Under the pieces are notes generated by a model that saw only the letters and a program-made list of their open reading frames with translations, was not told where the DNA came from and did not search any database. Shown here piece after piece: positions 12,056 to 24,658 of a stretch of DNA of 64,000 nt. Position 1 is the first letter of the stretch. Every line of letters begins with the position of its first letter. Source of the stretch: Durusdinium trenchii (taxonomy: Eukaryota; Sar; Dinophyceae; Suessiales; Symbiodiniaceae). The stretch spans positions 809,656-873,655 of the forward strand of contig CAXAMN010021995.1 of NCBI GenBank assembly GCA_963970005.1, read 5' to 3'. A program made the translations under genes and the position numbers.

Positions 12056-13591
12056 CTCATGGCAGAAACATCTCAGAGCTGGTGAAACGTGTCAGCTTCG
12101 GTGATCAAAGTCCGTTCAAAAAGCGGCTGGATAATATAACAGGGGAGTGCGAGTCGATTAATTTTATCAGCAGCATCGTATAGCTTGGTTGGTTTGCTAA
12201 AAGGACGGAGGATCGAGTCCAAATGTGGGGTATTATTTTTGCACATTCTTGCGGAATTCAGATATGAAAGGAATGTGCCGGACAAGTTTGATTAGTCTGG
12301 AACAACTGACTCCAAATACACTACCACAAAGTGATTGCTTCAGGCAGAAAGGACAATGTCAAAAATGTCGATGTGTCATTTGTGCCGGTCAAGCCAACAA
12401 TTTTGGGGAATCTTCAAGAACGTGTGTCAGTGAAGCAGGCGAGTTGGAGACCTATATTCAGAACTGGCAGGGCCGCACTTAAAACATCTTGGCCGGCGGC
12501 CGCTGGCCGCTCAGCCGCTCATATGTATACATGAAATTTTAACGCATCGCATACCGCACATCGCATACCAAACCACCTCAGACCTGCACCGGGGATTGGG
12601 TACCAGGGTATCTCTTCACTACCAAGAGATACAGTAAATGGTTCCAAAATAATGTCAAGGCTCAAAGTATGTTGTGTTTGAACATGGTAGTTAGGTTGCG
12701 CAACAACTTAGATAATCACTTGTGTTTCGGCCCACCCAAACAACCAAAATATGATAAACACAAACATGACCAAAAACCTTCCTCTGTGCCCAGTCTCCAG
12801 TGATGATCATGACTAAATCAACCCCGGCCTTCAGCCAGGCGGCCGAAACGGCCGGCCGGTCTACAGTCTACACCCGTACACCCGGACCTCCCTTCCCCGT
12901 CCCAGCGGCTGCCGCCATGGAAACGGCCTGGGGCTCAGGAAGTCGACCTTGGAACCGATCACTCCGAAATGGATGTTGAGGTGTCAAGTCTATGTTGCTT
13001 GTGTCTGACTTCCTTTGTTGCAAGCTCTCCTTTGTTGAAATTGCTTGAAGCATGGGTCTCCTGCCCACCGATGCAGTGGCATCTCGGGCTGCAGCACCTG
13101 GCGCTGAAGCATCTACCCGACGTCACTGGGTACGGCTGGGTACCCAGGTTCCTGGTTCGCAAATCCTCGCAGCTGCGTCTCGCAGATGTTCTGTGAAGAT
13201 GTGTGGATGTTCCAAACCAGATCATCATAGTTTTGCAACTCATCCCATTGCCGTTTCTGGCCCACCAATCCGCGTGGATGCGGTGTCCGTGGAGTCCGGT
13301 GAGAGCTTTGGCAGAATTCGCTTCATACGCCACTTGGATCGTTGCCGCTCAATGGTTGTAAGGGAAGGGTCCTTAATAAAGCGCCCAAAAGTCTTCTCTG
13401 GTTGGACCAGTGAGTCAGTGGGTGTTTTAATGTCTGTTATATTCCCAAGTAAAAGTAACACACAAAACTGGACATATCTGAGCCACCACCCAGCTTTGTA
13501 GCAAGCCGCTCACATCTCTTTTTTTTGATGTGATGGCTGTTCCGAACCAGGCTGTGACGCCCCTTTCCGCCCCTGAACTCGACTCCCGCAC

Positions 13592-13851
13592 TCAAGCCCT
13601 GCCTCGACGCTCTAAGTCTTCTTCATGCGTGGCGAACAGCTGTTCCAAAAGCCTCAGGTCCGGGAAAGGGCATGTTCTTTTCCCAACCTGCTTTTGAATT
13701 AATTTGGTGGAGGGTTCCTTTTTGGCCCGTTTGAGGGCCACTGTAATCTGGCGCTTGCTGTGGAGCTCCGGGAGTGCCCGCGATCTGGAGGTGGCAGTTG
13801 GGGAACTGCAAGGCGAGGAGACAGAGACAGAGGATGAGGCGGGATCCTCTT
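13592..13851 (-). CDS. Probable exon of an unrecognised protein, possibly a last exon
   Basis: After a TGATTTTAG acceptor the frame runs 86 codons to TGA at 13594-13592. It starts with an S/P-rich linker (EDPASSSVSVSSPCSSPTAT), then a basic stretch (KRQITVALKRAKKEPSTKLI), then RLLEQLFATHEEDLERRG. That layout, a disordered linker before a helix, is typical of a real protein tail. A donor-like CGTCGAG lies just before the stop, so it may instead be an internal exon. It is inside the Pelota 16-kb intron. No family is recognised. Confidence 0.5.
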
Positions 13852-14444
13852 CTAAAATCAAACAACCCTCACCTGACAGGTGGGGAAATAAAAACTTGCA
13901 TCCCAAAACGGGTAGACATAAAACCCTTCTGGCCCTGCACCCCGGAAAACAGGCGGAAAAAACAAACAGCGGGTGGAAAAAAACAACGGGAAAGCAAGCA
14001 ACAACTGTTCGGAAGAGGTTTTTTGTAGCGCTACTTGGTCAAGCACTCCGAGGAAGAACAACAACAATGACTCAATGACTGTGTTGTATTGTACTGACTA
14101 TAGATATAATATTTTAACGTATATGAATGCACAATTCGATACAGTATAATACAGTGAATCAACATTTATATATGCACTTCATTGTTTCCCTATCTAGTAA
14201 AAACCTACAATTCCTTCTTCCAGTTCCTCATCCAAAAGTCTCAGCTCACTCCGGTCCCATCCGGTCCCGTGCACCGACAGATCCGAGGCGCTCCGTCATC
14301 GCGTGCGTGGTGGCCGTCGTGAGTTCCATGGACTTGTGGGACTGAGCCTGGGACGTTCTTTTTCCGAAGCCAAAGGCATGGAGAAGGTGTGTGGGGATTT
14401 CAGTGTGGCACGGGTGCCTCCTGTTTGAACATCCTCTATATAAC

Positions 14445-14467
14445 CTCCGCGCTGCGCAAGCGCGGAG
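14445..14467. repeat. Perfect 9-bp hairpin
   Basis: CTCCGCGCT and AGCGCGGAG pair around a GCGCA loop. It is GC-rich against an AT-rich setting. A transcription or processing role cannot be inferred. Confidence 0.5.
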
Positions 14468-15072
14468 CTTTCACACGGCAGCGGGAGCTCGAAAATCCCA
14501 CAACTGTCGAAACATCGTGGCCTCTTTCTTCGCGAAACGGACTCAAAAGACCTGTATCATCAAGCTTTCAGGACATACAAGGCACAACGAAATCAGGTAC
14601 AACCAGCTGTGCTGTAACAACAGCAACTGACCTACAGTGACCAGATTTCGCCTCCTTCACATGGTGGAAGCATCCTAGTTATTTTTGCATGAGCAACCAT
14701 GAGCAGCATTGTTGGGGATGCCAAGCAACAGGAAGCCTTCCATGCAGGGAGGAGGCTCATTTTGGAACACACGATTCGGTTCATTTTGGAACACAACATG
14801 CAATACATTCCGGTGTTCGTCAGAAGCTTGTTGATATGATGTTGATATGTAGCGCGCATGCGATGTCATATCGGTTCACGGGCCCAATAGAGGAGAAAGG
14901 TGCCACGCCAAGGTAGTATACGTTCCTGGGTTGCATTGTTGCGTTGATCTCCTTCAAAATAAGTGGGAGGGGGCGCGGGGGAGGGCGCAGCGCCTCCCCC
15001 CGCAATGTAGTCAAGTCTAGTGGCTTTGTTGCTGGGGTTCGTTGGTTCCTTCGTTGCTTGGCATAACCCCTG

Positions 15073-15436
15073 CGTGGCTCACAAAAGGTATGCTTTGGAG
15101 TGGCACCTTCCTGCTCTAAATTTCACTCCCGCGTGGCTCACAAAAGGCATGCTTTGGGGTGGCACGATCCTGCTCTAAATGTTACCCCCGCGTGGCTCAC
15201 AAAAGGTATGCTACCTTGGAATGGCACCTTCCTGCTCTAAATTTAACCCCCGCGTGACATACAGAAGGTATGCTACCTTGGAATGGCACCTTCCTGTTCT
15301 AAACTTTACCCCCGCATGGCCCACAAAAGGCATGCTTTGGAATGGCGCCTTTCTCCTCTAACATGGCTCACAAAAGGTACGCTACCTTGGAATGGCACCT
15401 TCCTGTTCTAAACTTTACCCCCCGCGTGGCCAACAC
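15073..15436. repeat. Minisatellite, about six units of 47 to 62 bases
   Basis: Each unit starts with a form of CGTGGCTCACAAAAGGTATG, continues through TTGGAATGGCACCTTCCTG, and ends TCTAAA followed by CCCC. Units begin near 15073, 15132, 15191, 15253, 15315 and 15362. Units differ by a CTACC insertion, and the fifth lacks its tail. The array lies within the large Pelota intron. Confidence 0.85.
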
Positions 15437-15619
15437 TACAAGTCCTTTCGTAGGGTTGGCCTCCGGTCTCCCACCAGAGTCAGCTGCAGGAAGCCGCAAA
15501 CGATCAGAAGGAGACGTAAAAGGCATGTATTGCACGGTGGCAAACACCAGAAGCAAGCTCCATACAAGCTCCAGACACACTGCTTTTGCCGCCCTCATGG
15601 GGACATGAATGCTAGAATT

Positions 15620-15925
15620 CACTAGGGCTCCCGCTCCTTGAGCCATTGCGGGGTAGGTGGCCATGGAGATGAATGGAGACCCTATGCATGTCACTAACCG
15701 CTTGGCCTCCAGTGGGCCACTGGGGCTCCTGCAGGTAACAAGCTCAGGCAATTCAAAAGCTCCGCCAGCACAGCGAACCCCCTGAAGGCCTCTGCCACAA
15801 GCGGACCGAAGGGCGCTCCTTGACCGAAGGGCGTCAGCGGCGTTGGATACACGGGATACATGGCTGCACATCACCACTCCAATACCACACCAAAGCCCCG
15901 ACCTGGTAGCGGAACAAAACACCAT
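15620..15925 (-). other. Open frame of chance length next to the minisatellite
   Basis: A minus frame is open from 15925 through the minisatellite to 15368 (185 codons). The part above 15620 is alanine-rich and partly protein-like (MATYPAMAQGAGALVNS), but no splice-consistent exon is seen. Open frames of this length are expected by chance a few times in a window this size. Confidence 0.25.
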
Positions 15926-16984
15926 CCGAAAGCAAAGTTTGGAAGATAAGGGCAGCCTCTACCAGGTACCAGGTGGGTTTGTTTATGTTGGTTGTAGGAT
16001 GTTGTAGACCACCATCATCATCATAGTCATGCTTGAGTGGTAGAACATAACCAATCTAAGAATGCCCCACCAATTGCAGCATACTGGTGGTGTCCTTAGT
16101 GCATGAGCTCAGCATTCATAATAGAGGTTCCAACTTCTCTGCAAAGTGCCCAATTTCTAGATGAAACATCATGATATCATGCAACATCATGCAACTATAA
16201 TGAAAGACCAGGGACCAGTGCCCTTAAATCTCAAATTGTCACAGTTTCACTGGGACTGCCGCTGCCTAAGGCCTTGTGGTACAGCAAGGGGACACTCCAC
16301 TAGGACTGCCATGCCTTTGTTCCCTCTCTCCCTGCTCTCCTGGGCCGCCCCGAAGACATCTGGGATTTATGTTCATCGGGAGGCCCTGGGAAGGCCCTTG
16401 ACCAAATGATTGAACTGGGGGTCTCCCTATTTTAATACACACTCATATGATGCCCGCCTGTGGAGGTCGTGCAAAAGGTGTCGTGGCCATTCTGGCACCC
16501 TCCGTTCGGAGCAACGGTCTCGAACCACGGGCTGCTTCGGGCCGCTTTGGCGGCCACTTCGGTGGATCACTTCCGCCCATCACCGCCCAAATTCACGGAT
16601 TTCCATCCCCATCATTGATCAAACTTAATCTTGGAGAACAGATTTGTCATTCATTTAGCCGAAGAGTATACATGCAGTTTCACCAAATCTGCGGAGTGTC
16701 TTCCTCGGTCCAGCTTTGCGAGCCAAGTTCCACATGTTGGGCGAATCATGACATTTCAGCTTGCTGGAAAGGGACTTGGGCATCTGGCTCACATACATTA
16801 TGCGTTGCAAAATGATCCACAACCAACAAGTTATTTGGATCCTGCAAGTCAGCATGAGAAAGCCACCACAAGCCATCTTTGGCAAACTTGGTGAGTACTG
16901 AGTACCTGAATTCTGACACAGGATTTAAGGATGCTTTCGCTCCTCATGTGGAGGGGTGCTCGAATGCTTGGAACTTCGACATTC

Positions 16985-17165
16985 GACTGGTGTTCGGGGT
17001 CTTCACCCGCCTCTTCAGCTCAACTTCCATCGGTCTCCAATCGGAAAAGACCAAGAAAAAACGTTCCCTCCTGCCCTCTTTCCGCGAGCGATTTGCCACA
17101 AGACGCGGGCGCGATCCTGCACGAGCTCGTTGAACTTCAACGCCAAGGCAGCACAAATCCGGCCT
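16985..17165 (-). CDS. Probable exon of an unrecognised gene, frame uncertain
   Basis: Two overlapping minus frames look coding. One reads ALKFNELVQDRARVLWQIAR, with an AAG acceptor near 17140; the other reads FFLVFSDWRPMEVELKRRV nearer the low end. The change of frame suggests either an intron too short to place or an exon that ends near 17060. The GC-rich third positions support coding. It sits between the helical-repeat exons at 18.3 kb and the exon at 13.8 kb. Confidence 0.45.
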
Positions 17166-18310
17166 AGTGCGACCGGATTTGGGGGTGGGATGTGGTGGGT
17201 GATGGTCGAGGAACGTGTGGAACTCACATGCGAACTTGGGAACTTGGTTGTTGAACTTGGAGACGTTTGGAACTGGACCAAAGGCACATGGACTTGACTT
17301 GACCAAACCTTACAAGCCTTCCCTCTGGTCGGTGGTGTTTCCTTGCGCCAAGGGCTTTTGACGGACTTCTTTCGGTGGTTGATCAAGAAAGTGGTTGGTT
17401 ATCCTGGGCGAAACCACTGAAGTTGAGTGACAGGCAAGGAGAACTTGCCAATTAGGGATGCAAAGGCTTTCCTACCAAGGGTCTGGTGGGAGCTTCCGGC
17501 GATTTTGCCGGAGTGCCGGATCAACTCCGACCCAAATTGATTGAACAAATGTTCTAAATTTAGTTCTTCTCTTCAGGTTCACAATGATGGCACTTCTCTT
17601 CGAATTCTTCTCTGCCAAAGGGCCATGCACCAAGCGAGCATTGTAGTAGTCCAGCCGCACCAAGGCTGCAAAACCACGTACCTTCGTTTTGGTGGGGAAC
17701 CCACAAGCCGATCAACATGAAGTCTTCGGCCCTTTGGAGCCGCAGAAGATTCCACATGGAGGCACCCGGTACTGCACCTGGTTGCTGCCCACTGGATAGA
17801 AGGGAGTGCTTTGAGACATGCCTTGCAACACAAAAGGAGCAAACCGATGCAGGCCGATGCAAGGTATCCGGGACGTCACACAGACTGACAACCACCATGT
17901 CCAAGTCCGGGGTCTTCCCCACTTCACCCGTCGAACTCACCGAGGAGAATCGAACGCAGCTGATCACCGGTCGGTCACCGCGAACCAGGTGACTGTCAGC
18001 TGTTGTATGGTGCCAAACTGTGTCGTTTCAACCGCCTTACATCCTTCACACACCTGGGGCACAAAGGATGGCTGCTATGCCCTGTTGAGGTTTTATCCTG
18101 TTGACTAAACGAAGTTTCAAGTTCCGCAGTACACGATAAAAGAACGCACACTGGCACTACCCAAGTTTCTCAACAAAACATCTCCAAGAGATAATCATCC
18201 AAGATCTATATATAAATATATATACAAAACACATATAAAATGCTTTAACATGTGAATGGTTCAATCATGTTTCTCCCAGTGTTAGCCGATTTCCTGTCAC
18301 CAGGCATCAC

Positions 18311-21300
18311 CCCAGGCGCACCAGCTCCACCGCTTTCAAACTGCTGGCAGAGCCGCTCAGCTGCTCCGCCACCGCTGCCTGAGTGCTGAGCCAAATCTCA
18401 CGCGGTCTTCGGGAAGTTCCGCCCGGAGTTCCGTGCCGAGTCCAAGAAGCTGAAATCGGTTGAGCTGAGCTGGAAAGGGATCTTCCGAAGTGGACTCAAA
18501 CGCGACCGTCGGATGCAAAAAAAATCTTCGACTGCACATGCTCCGTCACCATTCAATGAAAAAAGACGAAATCTGTCTCCGGTTCATGATCCCAAGTTTC
18601 TGGATCTGAGATCATGGCTATCACTGCTGCATCCCGCTCTTTGCGAATGGTGCGCAAGTCCTGGAAGAAGCACCGGACACGACCAGGAGCGGCGGACCAA
18701 AGATGTCATATTCAAAATCTTCTCCTCAAATCACAAATAACTATATAACTTCTCATTCATTGTGTGAAGTTTAGATTTTCCTACATTTTGCCAATCTGTG
18801 CTGCATATTTAGCTTTGCCACCCTGGATCCGGAGTACGATACAAAATGGCTGACCAAGATGTGCAAGAAACGCCGCCCTAACAATGAGCACAGCAGCCAT
18901 CTTAATCACCCGCACAGCTCCGGCATCGGCATCTCCCACAGCATCGGCATCGGCTCCTGATCCATACCTTCGTGTAAACGAGAAAGTCCGTCCAAGAAGA
19001 TCAAACATTCCATGGCTCCGAAGCTCCGCGCTCGCTTCTCGACCTGGATCGACTTGAGATGTTTTGCGAAGTGCAGTAGCGAAGATCTGGGACCCCCCCC
19101 CCCCGCTACACACTCTGAAGGGCCACTTGGAGAATGGCCACTTTGCCGGGGGGGTTGGTAGCTGGGGATCTTGGAAACCAGCTTGTCATCAAACAAAGCC
19201 AGATTATTTCATGGTTCTGAATGAACACACCTCCCTAGCCCATTCCCCCACCCCTAACAAGCGGAGATAAGTCAACTCCTTAGCGGATCTGCTCATGTGC
19301 CTTGACGTCCGTGAGTACCAAAAGAACAGTTATCAGAGTAACTAAATTTGCTCAGTCCACTTGCACATGATGACATAACTTGGGTTATTGCGCGGTAGCA
19401 GTCGATGGCCAGGGTTTACAGTCAAAATTGTAAATAGCGTATTATTAATAGTATGCTTCATTTCCTGGGCGGCACTAAGAGTGTGAAAACCTGACACATA
19501 CCCTCTGTTTCGATTCAATTTAACTTACGTCCAGAATATGGCCATGGATCAAAGCCCAATCCTTCAACATCAAAATCATACGCGACCAAACAGGCTCAAC
19601 TAACCAATTCGGACCGTCGGTTGATGATGCGCCATTGGATGAGTCGGCTCAAAACCCCTGGAGTGACGCGGTCCGGAAACGACCTCAGCTCCAAGGGCAT
19701 CGGTGAGCTCTTCGTTGTAGAGCGCTACCTGCACCGTCGGTCGAAAAACGCCGTGTTCTATCTACGTCGACGCCACTCAGCTCCAACTCGTTGCACCCGA
19801 GCTCCACTCGTTGGACCACATGGGAGTGGTGTGGGGTGGGAAACTTCCGCAAGTGAGCTCCACTTCCTGAGGTTTGAAGTGTTGTTCCACGAGACTGGAC
19901 TTGTCTCTTGTTGTCCCGGGTCGAGAACACCGTGCACACACACACGAAGGCGTCTCCGTCCAAGGATCAACCTGGAGCAAGCATCCAGGTCGCGAATGGT
20001 CGCTGATGCGCTTGCCTTGTTCACAAAATTATCATAATTGACAACCACGTGGAACCACGGACCAAAGAAAGAAAACAACACGACATGATCTGAATTGGTT
20101 CTTACGAGTAGGAACCCGGCCACTACATGCCAACCACTCCATGCAACTTACAGAAAGCCATCCAACCCCCTCCCCCATGCCCGCACTCGGAGGCCACCGC
20201 AACCGTGCTTGCCTCGGCGAAGGCGCGGCACAAGCTCGCCAGCTCTGGTGGACGCAGCTCGTAGAGGTACCGTGGCAAAGCCTCAGCCACCTGTGGAGAG
20301 ACCGTGTGGAGATAGATGGAGACAAACACTTTTGGGTAGTGCTGAAGGCAGTCCAGGCAGGGATTTGATGTTGATCCCAAAAATCGTGGATGAATCGTTG
20401 GTGTTCCTTTTCTTTTCAGTTCTCCCATGAATCCTCCTTTTAATGGAAGCCTCAGGCAATCTCAGGCATTTGCAGCCAGATTAAAGACATCTTGAGACAT
20501 AGTCAGTGAAACTTAACACATTTATCGTTGTCGCCTTCGGTCGGGATTCGCACTGGTGGCCCTCAGGAAAGTTCTGATCGCTCGCGTCATGTCGAGCGAC
20601 GAGCAACCCAACTCGCTTCGCACCCGTCGAGGTCCCGGCCAATGCGAAGAGCTCAGGGCTTTGCACCTCACCACTTCAACGAGTTTACCCCGTCGAGCTC
20701 AAAATGGCCTGTGATGTCTGGTAGAACTGGCACACGGACCACAACTGTAGAGGGGTTTGGCAACTGGCAACTGTTCCTTTATTCTCCAGCTAACCTTATA
20801 CTATATAAGATGACGATGACGATCAGTGAGGTGGAAAAGCCACAAGGAAGACGCGACTGAGGACGGTACTGGCAACCGAGCCTCGGCATGGGATCCGCTC
20901 CGTTGGAGCGAAGCCAGCAAATATGCTGCCAAAACTATCTCTCCGGCTATCAAAGAAAGGGAAGAAGTAGAACAGCCAGAACAAAATCTGAGATAGGCCT
21001 GTTGTCTTAGTGATTTTTGTTGATCCTCTTTAACTGCTAAGGCCGTTCTCCTCATAATACCGATCAAGGGCCAGCAACCCTCCTCCAAATTTGGAGGATC
21101 ATGCACTCCAAATAAAGCATGGATTTGGTCAATAGAGAATGTACCTGTACCATCGTGCACCCACCTCAAGGTTGAGCCTTTAAAAACATACCTATGCATA
21201 GCAGCATACCGCAGCATACCTATATAACTTGGGTCTCTTTCGTGGCCCCTCCTCCACCCTCTCCAGTCACGTCATCCCCTGTCCTTCAGCCCAGGACGCA

Positions 21301-23587
21301 TAAGCGTCCGCCACGTGGACCAGTTCGCGTGGCCGGAAGTCCTGCAAGCGCTCCTCGATCAAGGGCACCATGGCCTCGATCAAGGGCACCGCTACGAGAT
21401 CAGATGGGGGTGACCATGGTTGACCACAGAAAAAGCACAGCATGGACTGCCAGGGAAGTCAACCTACCAGGGTGCCATGGGCTCCAATGGTCCAGGTGGC
21501 ATGACCCACACGGCGTCAACGGCTCGCGCTGCACGACGCCCAGACACAAGGGATGAGTTCGCATGTCTACCGAGGACGAACTGATGTCTACCCCCGCACA
21601 AATTCACTACACAGATTCCTCGCACCAACATGCACAGGTTTATGGAATTTGAATGGATTTAACTTCACCTATTGGAAGGCTGGACATCTCATTACATTCC
21701 ATGTGCTTTCTTAAAAGTGTTCCGCACATCGTCTATCTCCAAGGTCCTGGCCTCCAGCAGCTCCCCATCGAAGCACTGTGCCTTCCCACAAGCCATCGCC
21801 ATTCGCCGCAAATCACTGGCAGACACCGAGTTGACCGCCTGAGGAGTCGACTGAGGTAGAAGGTAGGCTAAACAGTGGAAGGATCCCGAAGTTGCTCGTG
21901 AGCAGTCCATAGCAGTCCGGACTCCATCTTCAGCTGAAAAATATCTGAAAGCATCGAGTTCCGTGGATTTCGTCTCATTGGATTGCCGAAAATGAAGCCA
22001 GCTCCGCTTCCGCTTGCGCGTGCTGCTTAGTCCCTCCGTGCTGCTCCGGCCTTTGGAGTGTCTTCGCCGGTCTGGTCTGACCTACAGTCAACGGTGCTGC
22101 TCGACAGACCGAAGCCGAAGGCACTCTTGGCGTGCGACACTCTTGGCAAGCAGTCCAGCGCCCTGGCCTCGTTCAAAACGGTTCCAACTGATGGCACAAG
22201 GAACCAATTGGAGGAAGCTGATTTCTCCTGCTATATGAAGAAACATGGGAATTCAAGGTGCAATCCGCGTTAAGCAATGAACATGCTGTGAACATGCTGG
22301 CCATTGACCTTCTGGTGCACGAGGGACTTGAAAGGCTGAGTGCATGACAGAGAGCTTGGCAAACAAGGGGAACTCCACCTGTCTCATTCGCAAGCGAGGT
22401 TGTATGCACCTGCACACTGAAGAAGTGCTGTCTTCTCATAGGTTATCAACCCTACATGCAGTTGTGTGCACTCCAAACAAGTTCAGGCGGCACACCCTCC
22501 CGGCACGAAGCTGGAAGTAGAAAACTCACTGTCTCATGCTGTTTCTAGAGGACAACTCATGCTCTTTCCAGCTTCCCTTTTCCACTTCCATGATTGGAGA
22601 TGCTGGATTCGGATGGATGGTAAGCACCTGTGATTCCGACGACCCTCCCACGGGCGGCATGCGTTTCACGCAGCCCGAAACACCTTATGCTGAGTTTGGC
22701 ACATATCTGGCGGTGGAAAAGGCCGAAGCGAATCGCGCAGCCTCGAAGAAAGGGCTTTCAGAAACATGAGCGTGAGAGGAACATCTTACGAGGTGGGCAT
22801 GGCTAAAGCTCGAAGTTCGCTGTCAACTACCTGTAGCGAAGTTCTGCACCTGCAGGAGAGTGGAAGATTTATGCCTCTTGGTGACGTGAACTCGTTAGAG
22901 ATGTTGTTGGGTGAGCTTGTCACAGGCTATATAATTACCAACTGATCAAAACCAACCACACTGACACCAACCCGCACACACACAACACAAGAAAGGATCA
23001 AAGGGGGGGCCATCTCACACTTCAAGCAATCATTGATGAAACCTTTAAACGTGGGCTGAAATGGTGAGCATCTCCAAGGGCCCTCATAGCCAATGACCTT
23101 AACAAAACCTTGAGACTTTCTCAAGTTCAGTCTCTTGTGGTCAATGACCTTGGAATACCTTGCAATATCCTGGAATACCTTTCTTTTCTTTCGATACAAT
23201 AGAAACATCCCATCTCCGCCTTCCAGATTCTTCAGACAGCCCGTCTCCGCCTTCCGACCGTCCGCGTGGACGCCTCCTGAAAGCTCAGTTCGCCCACCAG
23301 CTCCGAGGCCCTCAGCCCGTAGCGCTTCCACCGCTCCTGCGACGGACGCGTCACGCGACGCGTCACGCGACACGTGGTTTCACCCGGTCCGGACGTGTCA
23401 AAGATCGGGTTCGCTGTTCTGTTCGAGATGGAAGATGGAACTCCACAAGTCCTCACTTGGATATTGGTGTGGGATGAGGTCACTGTGTCACAGGCATGAC
23501 GTCCTCCCGCGCCTCGTCCAGGTCGCCTTCGGCCAGGGAGATCTTGGCGGCCTTGCCCAGCTCGGCAACACCCAAACGCTCGATCTC
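18311..23587 (-). CDS. Helical-repeat protein gene, FASTK/RAP- or OPR-like, nested in the Pelota intron
   Basis: Exons read right to left: 23587-23492 (EIERLGVAELGKAAKISLAE), 23336-23298 (ERWKRYGLRASEL), 22741-22703 (AARFASAFSTARY), 22167-22093 (ARALDCLPRVSHAKSAFG), 21838 to about 21760 (SASDLRRMAMACGKAQCFDG), 21391 to about 21281 (LIEERLQDFRPRELVHVADA), 20290 to about 20180 (LPRYLYELRPPELASLCRAF), 19728-19684 (VALYNEELTDALGAE), 19043-18968 (ARSFGAMECLIFLDGLSRL) and 18378-18311 (VAEQLSGSASSLKAVELVRL). Most have AG acceptors and GT donors. The recurring pattern, a basic L-R-P-x-E-L turn before an alanine-rich helix, is that of FASTK/RAP and octotricopeptide proteins, which bind organelle RNA. 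No RAP domain was seen. About 20650-20540 may hold one more exon (LGCSSLDMTRAIRTFLRAT). Exon phases around 18.4-19.0 kb do not all close, so exons are missing. The assignment rests on pattern only. Confidence 0.6.
19093..19104. repeat. Run of 12 C
   Basis: An uninterrupted C12 run lies between two exons of the nested gene. It is a likely length-error site in the assembly. Confidence 0.8.
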
Positions 23588-24658
23588 CTGCAGAGTTGGT
23601 TGGATTCCACTTGCGGTGGCTCGATGCAAACTCTGGCGTGGAGATGCCGCCAGAATCGTGGATTGGCAGCTCACATTCATTTTATCTAACATGTAAAGGC
23701 CATTTAAAGCGAGTGGAGACGTCCCCTGCAGCTTTCCCAGTTTCAGTTCTCATTTCACTTTCAATACCCTGGACGACCCCGATCGATGTCCATCCTGCAG
23801 CCCCACCAGTCTGGGCCCAGCAAAGCGCAGCGACACATGCATCGCATGCTGTGAATACTGCTGTGAATCGACACCCTACATCAATCGGCTTCTGTGGCAA
23901 GGAGTGAACCTGTTTGAAGCTGCATGTTTTGAGTGGTGCTGAAGGACTTGCTGTTTTGCTGTTTAAGCAAGAGTGAAAGGGCCCCTAATCTCTGTTGAAG
24001 ACATGGTTCGACAAAATCGAATGTTTTAAACAAAAGTGATTGAAATACAATCACATTTGGTCCTACCTGTGCTCTTCATGCTGAACCCATGTTGGGCTGC
24101 TTATCACGCCACTCGACGGTTCCGCGTCTGCGTGTTAAGGGAGGACATGGCTGGGCCATGGGCCGAGGTCCTCTGGTCTTCATGTTGTGCATGGTTGCGA
24201 TTTGTGACTTGCAAGAGGTGCATTGCTGCAATGCGTGGAGCATCATGGAATCATGGAATGGTTCGTTCGATGTCCCTGATGACATGGTCTCTGGTTGTTT
24301 ATGGTTTCTCTCGTCGTGTTGTCTCATGTTTTCTCTTATGTCTATCAACCGCAAGTGAATTCCTTGAAGCTAAGTCATCGGTGCAAAAAGCCTTCGTTTG
24401 GGTCCGTGCTTCTGTTGGAACCATTGGTATGACAGCTTAGTCAATGTGTCTATGAGCTGGGTATGTGACACATACCTCATCTACGTATGTTGGAGGCATT
24501 GTTGGAACAAGGCTGGTGACCCACATACTGCGATACTATTGCTGGTTTTGATTAGGTGTTGGTTCAGCATGGACACGGAAACCAATTGCGGCTTCTGACA
24601 TGGTATGATCTTGCCCATGCACATGCTTTTGTCCATAGAAGGCGCCACAGGAAAACAC

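Noticed and set aside
12172..12244. tRNA-like A box (TAGCTTGGTTGG) and B box (GGATCGAGTCC) at roughly tRNA spacing
   Set aside because: The acceptor, D and T stems do not pair, so no cloverleaf forms.
15630..15650. Possible spliced-leader relic (TGGCTCAAG on the minus strand)
   Set aside because: Only nine bases match the end of the dinoflagellate spliced leader, which is expected by chance in a window this size.
19560..19710. Plus-strand frame SVDDAPLDESAQNPWSDAVR ending at a GTGAGC-like donor
   Set aside because: The minus exon 19728-19684 (VALYNEELTDALGAE) has both splice sites, phase 0 ends and fits its neighbours, so the plus frame is probably a shadow.
22058..22273. Plus-strand frame with LLDRPKPKALLACDTLGKQS
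   Set aside because: It overlaps the minus exon 22167-22093, which has matching splice sites and phase.
22536..22769. Plus-strand frame with FTQPETPYAEFGTYLAVEKA
   Set aside because: It overlaps the minus exon 22741-22703 (AARFASAFSTARY), which fits the surrounding minus gene; no plus splice partners were found.
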